A stretch of DNA of 64,000 nucleotides from the NCBI GenBank assembly GCA_018063105.1, contig JAGOQX010000002.1:1-64000 (forward strand), in the 5' to 3' direction. Under the pieces are notes generated by a model. It saw nothing but the letters and a program-made list of their open reading frames with translations, did not search any database and was not told the origin of the DNA. This document shows, one piece after another, positions 59,796 to 64,000 of the stretch (its first letter is position 1; the number at the start of each line of letters is the position of its first letter). The position numbers and the translations under genes are program-made. This DNA comes from Patescibacteria group bacterium. GTDB lineage: Bacteria; Patescibacteriota; Patescibacteriia; 2-12-FULL-60-25.

Positions 59796-60470
59796 ATGTT
59801 TTTCCAGTTATTGTTCATTCATCCGATTTCAGCTATCGCGTGGTTTCTTGCGTCGATTTTTTCGTTTACTATTCATGAATTTGGTCACGCGTTTGCGACA
59901 CACTTACTTGGAGATGAAACAGCGGAGCGCGAGGGGCGTCTCACATTGAATCCGCTGTCTCATGTTGATCCAATTGGTTTGTTGATGTTGCTAATGGCTG
60001 GGTTTGGCTGGGCGAAGCCTGTTCCGTTTACCCCGTCAAACTTGAAACATCCTCGACTGGATAGCATGTTGATCGGATTGGCTGGACCATTCGCCAACGT
60101 GATTCTTGCAGCGATCGCTGCCATTATTTTTCGGTTCATGGGATTACAGCTATCGGGTGATTTTTTTTCGACGTTTCTTTTTGTTCTTGTTGTTATCAAC
60201 CTTCTCCTTGTCGTGTTTAATGCGATCCCTATTCCGCCTCTTGACGGATCAAAACTATTATTCGCAGTGATTGGTGGAGCAAAAAAAGCGGATCTCCGAG
60301 CGTATATCGCTTTACGTGGTCCGCAGATTTTGCTTCTTATTGTTGCTGTTTCGTTGTTAACGAAATGGAATCCATTTGGTTTCATTTCATCAACAGCTTT
60401 TTATTTGTGCGATATTGCCACGCGTATCGGTTGTAGTAGCGTGTTGAATACGTTGATAACTGGTGCATAG
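59796..60470 (+). CDS. Site-2 protease family (M50) intramembrane metalloprotease
   Basis: 224 aa, about five membrane segments. Zinc motif HEFGH (H27, E28, H31) in the first TM and the second motif NAIPIPPLDG (about 141-150) with the third ligand Asp. This minimal membrane-only form lacks PDZ and CBS domains. Such enzymes cut regulators or signal peptides within the membrane; targets could include a sigma-linked membrane protein, but this is only a guess. Confidence 0.9.
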   Translation: MFFQLLFIHPISAIAWFLASIFSFTIHEFGHAFATHLLGDETAEREGRLTLNPLSHVDPIGLLMLLMAGFGWAKPVPFTPSNLKHPRLDSMLIGLAGPFANVILAAIAAIIFRFMGLQLSGDFFSTFLFVLVVINLLLVVFNAIPIPPLDGSKLLFAVIGGAKKADLRAYIALRGPQILLLIVAVSLLTKWNPFGFISSTAFYLCDIATRIGCSSVLNTLITGA

Positions 60471-60524
60471 TTTGATGGACGTTTTTTTGATCTTTCCTCT
60501 CTTTCGTGTTAGATACAGCCTTAT

Positions 60525-61514
60525 ATGCGAACGGCACGAATGCGATTATTGGCTCATCCGGATAAGGCATGTGATTTGGTTGCAGAGTCGATCGTTGATG
60601 AGTATTTGAAACGTGATCCAGAGTCGCGTGTGCGCGTGAGTGTTGCGGGTGGTCGGGGAGCGCTGTTTATTTCCGGTGATGTGAAGAGTCAGGCGGATTT
60701 TGATGTGGCTGCGTTAGTTCGTCGAGTCCTCGGATCTATTGGTGTGATGTCAGAAATTGAGCCGTTCGTTTCTTTGGAGCCCGTTGTGCCAGATCAGGCC
60801 TCTTCATTTTCAATGGGAGCAGAGAGCGTTGTGACGGTCGTTGGATATGCGACGAACGAGACAGCTGAGCAAAGTCCGTTACCACTGCAATGCGCACGAA
60901 ACATCGCGAAAGCGATTGAAGAGAAACGACAAACGGATGAAACATGGTTCTGGTTGGGGGGAGATGGAGAGATCGCTGTGACAGCAGATGCGCGTCAGGT
61001 GATTCGGGTAGATGCATTTCTTGAGCACGGTACGCAAACCATGGCAGATGTTCGGAGAGAGGTGGAGGCGTGCATTCGTCCATTCACGCCAGTAGCGCAG
61101 ATCGTTGTGAATGCTGCGGGTCATAATGAAGTTCGAGGAATCGGAAATATGATGGGCGCATCCGGTCGTGAGTCTTCTCCGTATGGTGATCTTCTTCCGC
61201 ACCCATCTCGATTTGTGGGCCGCGATATTCGCTCGCCGGAAAAAGCTGGCACATGGCTTGCACGCGCGGCAGCACGTCAACTCGTTCTTCGTGGCGCCCG
61301 CGCAGCTATGGTGACGCTTGTCTATATTCCCGGAGAAGACCAGCCGGTGATGATTGCTGCACGAGATGAGCGCGGAAAAGATATTTGTCAGGCAATTGAT
61401 GTTGAAACCGTGTCGTTGAGTCGTGTTGTTCGAGAGTGGTGGCGTCCAGGGTTGAACGTTGATGCCATTCGATGGGGATTTGTGGGAGACAAGGACTTGC
61501 CGTGGGAGGCGTAG
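60525..61514 (+). CDS. Divergent S-adenosylmethionine synthetase (MetK-like)
   Basis: 329 aa, shorter than canonical MetK (about 384 aa). Recognisable anchors: AHPDKACDLVAESIVDEYL (about 11-29; canonical GHPDK), VVGYATNETAEQSPLP (canonical FGYATNET), FVGRDIRSPEKAGTWLARAAARQ (canonical FSGKDPxKVDRSAAY) and a C-terminal DLPWEA. The GAGDQG loop before GYATNET and the GGPMGDCGLTGRK loop are not conserved (GNMMGASGRESSPYGD). It may be an active, fast-evolving MetK or a relative with another role. Confidence 0.7.
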   Translation: MRTARMRLLAHPDKACDLVAESIVDEYLKRDPESRVRVSVAGGRGALFISGDVKSQADFDVAALVRRVLGSIGVMSEIEPFVSLEPVVPDQASSFSMGAESVVTVVGYATNETAEQSPLPLQCARNIAKAIEEKRQTDETWFWLGGDGEIAVTADARQVIRVDAFLEHGTQTMADVRREVEACIRPFTPVAQIVVNAAGHNEVRGIGNMMGASGRESSPYGDLLPHPSRFVGRDIRSPEKAGTWLARAAARQLVLRGARAAMVTLVYIPGEDQPVMIAARDERGKDICQAIDVETVSLSRVVREWWRPGLNVDAIRWGFVGDKDLPWEA

Positions 61515-61565
61515 GGGAGACGGCTTGACAAAATCAGTTAGAATCCTTGATTTTTGATATGATCT

Positions 61566-61583
61566 CAGCGGTTTGATCCGCTG
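61566..61583 (+). other. Hairpin in the pyrB leader
   Basis: A perfect 6-bp stem CAGCGG/CCGCTG with loop TTTGAT, followed by TTT. A TTGACA box lies upstream at 61525-61530 but no matching -10 was found. The hairpin could be an attenuator or a weak terminator. Confidence 0.35.
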
Positions 61584-61608
61584 TTTACAACCTGTGAGGA
61601 GCAAGGCG

Positions 61609-62613
61609 ATGGGTAAAAAACACCAGCTTCGAAGTAACCGCATGGTGGCGACGCTTCGTGTTCCGGGTGAGGAGGTTGTGAGGCATCGTTTGAAGGGCAA
61701 ACACATCCTTTCGGCTGGGCAGTTTTCTCGTGCAGACGTTGAAGATGTGATGCGCGTCGCTGAACTGATGGTGAAGGTCGATGAGCATCACCCGTGGTGT
61801 GAATTGTTGCGTGGTCGGATTTTGGCCAGCATCTTCTTCGAGCCATCGACGCGAACCTACTGTTCGTTCTTGAGCGCGCATCAGCGTCTGGGTGGTGGAG
61901 TGCTGCCGATCTTGGGTGTCGAGTTCTCGTCCGTCGCGAAGGGTGAGACATTCCGGGATACGATGCGTGCGTTCGAGGCGATGTCACATGCGCTCGTGAT
62001 TCGACATAAAGAAGATGGCTCTGCGGCGCGTGCGGCTGAAGTACTGAAGAAGCCGCTCATTAACGGTGGTGATGGAAAGAAAGAGCACCCAACGCAGGCA
62101 CTGCTCGATCTCTTCACGATGCTTCACGAGCATCGTTCGCATCGGATCGATGGTCTTACGGTCACGATGGTTGGTGATCTTGCAAAGGGTCGCACCGTAC
62201 ACTCGCTAGCCAAGCTGCTTCAGCAGTTCAATGTTCGCATGAATTTCGTGTCTCGTGCGGATAAGCGACTTCCAGAGGAGATCGTGTCTGATTTGAGTGC
62301 AGGAAACTGCGCATTCGCATGTACGGACTCCCTGGAAGATGTGTTGCCGGAAACTGACGTTCTCTACATGACGCGTACGCAGATGGAGAGGATGTCGGAC
62401 GAAGAGCTGGCCGTGCCTAGTGAACCGTACTGCGTATCGTCAGAAACGATGAAGCGGGCAAAGCCGGACATGGTCCTGATGCACCCGCTCCCTCGTGGTT
62501 CCGAAATTAACGAGGAGGTTGACGCAGATCCTCGCGCTGCCTATTTCCGTCAGATCGAAAACGGTGTCTACGTTCGCATGGCTCTTCTCGCCATGGTGCT
62601 CGGCGCTGTGTAG
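61609..62613 (+). CDS. pyrB: Aspartate carbamoyltransferase
   Basis: 334 aa from ATG 61609, preceded by GAGGAG. It condenses carbamoyl phosphate with aspartate in pyrimidine synthesis. The carbamoyl-phosphate loop reads FEPSTRTYCSF (about 80-90); the second Arg of the usual STRTR motif is Tyr. The HPTQALLDLFT motif, aspartate-binding LYMTRTQMER and HPLPRGSEI are all present. No regulatory pyrI gene is adjacent. Codon use is more GC-rich than its neighbours and it has its own terminator. It is not an ornithine carbamoyltransferase, which has a different aspartate-loop region. Confidence 0.92.
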   Translation: MGKKHQLRSNRMVATLRVPGEEVVRHRLKGKHILSAGQFSRADVEDVMRVAELMVKVDEHHPWCELLRGRILASIFFEPSTRTYCSFLSAHQRLGGGVLPILGVEFSSVAKGETFRDTMRAFEAMSHALVIRHKEDGSAARAAEVLKKPLINGGDGKKEHPTQALLDLFTMLHEHRSHRIDGLTVTMVGDLAKGRTVHSLAKLLQQFNVRMNFVSRADKRLPEEIVSDLSAGNCAFACTDSLEDVLPETDVLYMTRTQMERMSDEELAVPSEPYCVSSETMKRAKPDMVLMHPLPRGSEINEEVDADPRAAYFRQIENGVYVRMALLAMVLGAV

Positions 62614-62623
62614 TTCGCTTCTT

Positions 62624-62666
62624 GCCCCATCTGGTCGGCTTGGCCAGGTGGGGTGTTTCCTTTTTG
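62624..62666 (+). terminator. Terminator of pyrB
   Basis: A 10-bp GC-rich stem (62625-62634 with 62644-62653, one G-T pair), 9-nt loop, then GTTTCCTTTTT. Confidence 0.75.
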
Positions 62667-62691
62667 GAGGATTTGCTACAATGCACCAGCT

Positions 62692-63420
62692 ATGAAACAT
62701 CTCCATTCCTCCGCTCTTCTTATGGGTCTTGGCCTAGCCATCGTTGGCGCTGGCTGTGGATCTCAAACAACACCAGTTCCGCCAGTTGAAAAAGCACCTG
62801 TCACAGCGCCGTCTGATACGCCGGTGAATACAGCGCCTGCGCCTCAGGCTGAAGCTCAGAAGGTTTCCGCAACATCGTCAGATTCAAATAGTGCTGTTAC
62901 TTCAACAACTCCTGATTCATCAACATCGCAACCAACCTCTATGGCTCCATCAGCTCCACTCGCATTTCCAGGTGTTTTACCAGAAAGTGCATTTGCAAAA
63001 AAGTTTGTTCATCTTCAAACGACAAAAGGAGAAATTGTATTTGAACTTCTTCCAAAGGAGGGTCCAAATGCTGCATCGAATTTCGTCTACCTCACAAATC
63101 AGAAGTTTTATGATGGGCTAACGTTCCACCGTGTTGTTCCAGGGTTTGTGATTCAGGGTGGTGATCCGCTCGGAACAGGTACCGGAGGTCCTGGATATGA
63201 ATTCAAAAATGATCCAGTGAAGCTTCCGTATGATGCCGGTATCGTTGCAATGGCAAATGCGGGTCGCGATACAAATGGATCACAGTTTTTCATCATGCTT
63301 GAGAACAATCCGCTTCCACCGGACTATTCTGTCTTTGGACGTGTTGTGAAGGGTTTGGATGTTGTTCGAAAGATTGGGGTAGGAGACAGAATGACGACCG
63401 TGACACTTGATGTAAAATAA
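62692..63420 (+). CDS. Cyclophilin-type peptidyl-prolyl isomerase lipoprotein
   Basis: 242 aa from ATG 62692. Lipoprotein signal peptide with lipobox IVGAGC (about 18-23), a Ser/Thr/Pro linker, then a cyclophilin domain (about 95-242). The catalytic FHRVVPGFVIQGGDP and the GSQFFIMLENNP stretch are intact. It helps fold exported proteins at the outer face of the membrane. It ends in a clear terminator. Confidence 0.93.
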   Translation: MKHLHSSALLMGLGLAIVGAGCGSQTTPVPPVEKAPVTAPSDTPVNTAPAPQAEAQKVSATSSDSNSAVTSTTPDSSTSQPTSMAPSAPLAFPGVLPESAFAKKFVHLQTTKGEIVFELLPKEGPNAASNFVYLTNQKFYDGLTFHRVVPGFVIQGGDPLGTGTGGPGYEFKNDPVKLPYDAGIVAMANAGRDTNGSQFFIMLENNPLPPDYSVFGRVVKGLDVVRKIGVGDRMTTVTLDVK

Positions 63421-63438
63421 GCTAAAAGCTTGAGAAAG

Positions 63439-63462
63439 AAGCGGTTTACGGACCGCTTTTTT
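63439..63462 (+). terminator. Terminator after the cyclophilin gene
   Basis: A 7-bp stem AAGCGGT/ACCGCTT, 6-nt loop, then TTTT. Confidence 0.8.
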
Positions 63463-63479
63463 CGTAGTACGATGATAGA

Positions 63480-64000
63480 ATGAAATTACGAACAGGGGTG
63501 TTGCTTGGATGCGCATTATGCATCCTTGTTGCCGGATACTATCATCGCGGCGTTGTTCGTGCTGAATGGCGTACGTTCATGGCGCCATCGCTTCCAAATG
63601 CACAGAAGTTTAAACCGACCCCATCTACGATCATTGCCGGTGGTACGGCTGCGGTTGAAGGCGGCGTTGCAACTTCGTCACATTTTGTATTAGTTTCGTC
63701 ACCAGACAAAGTTCCGACGGCTGATCCATTTGGAGGGAAGACCGTATTACCAGGTGAGGTGAATTTAGACGTTCCATTTACCAGTCAGGCTCCGTTTTCA
63801 GATTGGTCTATGCCATATCAGGAGGCATGTGAAGAAGCTTCCATGATCATGGTTGATGCATTTTATCGTGGCATTACAAGGAACATTTCTCCATCTGATG
63901 CAAAAACCTTGATTGATAGTATTGTTGCATTTGAAGAGAAAACGATTGGAGGATACAAGGATACATCTGCACAGCAAACGGCAGATATCATGAAGGGGTA
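63480..64000 (+). CDS. Peptidase C39-like domain protein (partial, cut by window end)
   Basis: 173 residues visible. A signal or anchor segment (about 5-22) is followed by a linker and a C39-like papain-fold domain: LDVPFTSQAPFSDW, then PYQEACEEASMIMVDA with the candidate nucleophile Cys. Such stand-alone C39_2-like domains are common in Patescibacteria and are predicted surface peptidases. The rest lies outside the window. Confidence 0.75.
   Translation, partial: MKLRTGVLLGCALCILVAGYYHRGVVRAEWRTFMAPSLPNAQKFKPTPSTIIAGGTAAVEGGVATSSHFVLVSSPDKVPTADPFGGKTVLPGEVNLDVPFTSQAPFSDWSMPYQEACEEASMIMVDAFYRGITRNISPSDAKTLIDSIVAFEEKTIGGYKDTSAQQTADIMKG

Noticed and set aside
21-64000. UGA recoding as Gly (seen in some Patescibacteria)
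   Set aside because: Conserved genes such as ftsZ, hisS and gpmI read through at full length without internal UGA, and several genes end at TGA.

Overview
The window looks like chromosome from a member of the Candidate Phyla Radiation (Candidatus Patescibacteria), probably a Parcubacteria/Uhrbacteria-type lineage. The reasons are the dense, almost entirely + strand layout, 4-nt overlaps between genes, pilin-like two-helix domains (T4SS_pilin type) fused to surface proteins, a 3384-residue Cys-rich surface protein, many short surface proteins, and a compact ftsA-ftsZ-nrdR-pyk cell-division and core cluster. The lineage name is an inference; no 16S gene is present. Standard code 11 fits every gene.

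Layout. 1-3.8 kb: a DUF2207 membrane protein, a sugar nucleotidyltransferase and an unknown membrane protein. 3.8-4.6 kb: two small divergent genes with interlocked promoters, one of them strikingly GC-rich. 4.7-7.5 kb: lepB, hisS, rpsU, yqeY. 7.6-22.5 kb: a surface/pilus-like locus of two pilin-domain adhesin-like proteins (one of 3384 aa), a small membrane protein and two TSP3-repeat membrane proteins. 22.5-28.1 kb: ybeY, dgkA, ftsA, ftsZ, nrdR, pyk.

28.1-36.4 kb is the outstanding part: a complete diversity-generating retroelement (DGR). It has a reverse transcriptase (32410-33387), an Avd-type accessory gene on the opposite strand (32055-32417), one template repeat (31938-32052) and three target genes, each ending in a 115-bp variable repeat. 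Apart from one T/C site and the extreme 5' edge, every difference between template and variable repeats falls on a template adenine. One target is a MoxR-like AAA+ ATPase with the diversified domain fused to its C-terminus. The island continues with a HExxH plus vWA-domain protein, the classic partner type of MoxR ATPases, and then a Fic-domain regulator with its own promoter. I read this as a diversified-recognition, ATP-driven effector system.

37.5-39.1 kb: tRNA-Asp and an RpoD-type sigma factor. 39.1-45.8 kb: a ZIP transporter (- strand), then an ECF sigma factor, a membrane protein and a MacA/MacB-like efflux operon bracketed by two small metal- or envelope-type proteins. 45.9-50.7 kb: an EVE protein, a FecR/Ig-like protein, metG, and a GC-rich proline-rich membrane protein (- strand). 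50.8-57.6 kb: gpmI, a PAP2 phosphatase, mltG, a UvrD-type helicase, and a spermidine-synthase-like/acyltransferase fusion. 57.6-64 kb: a membrane-tethered ClpC-D1-like ATPase, a surface protein, a site-2 protease, a divergent MetK, pyrB, a cyclophilin lipoprotein and a C39-like peptidase cut by the window end.

Two expression styles appear. Many genes have a recognisable -35/-10 promoter whose predicted start lies 0-10 nt from the start codon (leaderless or nearly so), without a Shine-Dalgarno. A few compositional outliers (the 76-aa gene, the RpoD-like sigma factor, the 265-aa Pro-rich gene, pyrB) have strong Shine-Dalgarno sequences and their own terminators.
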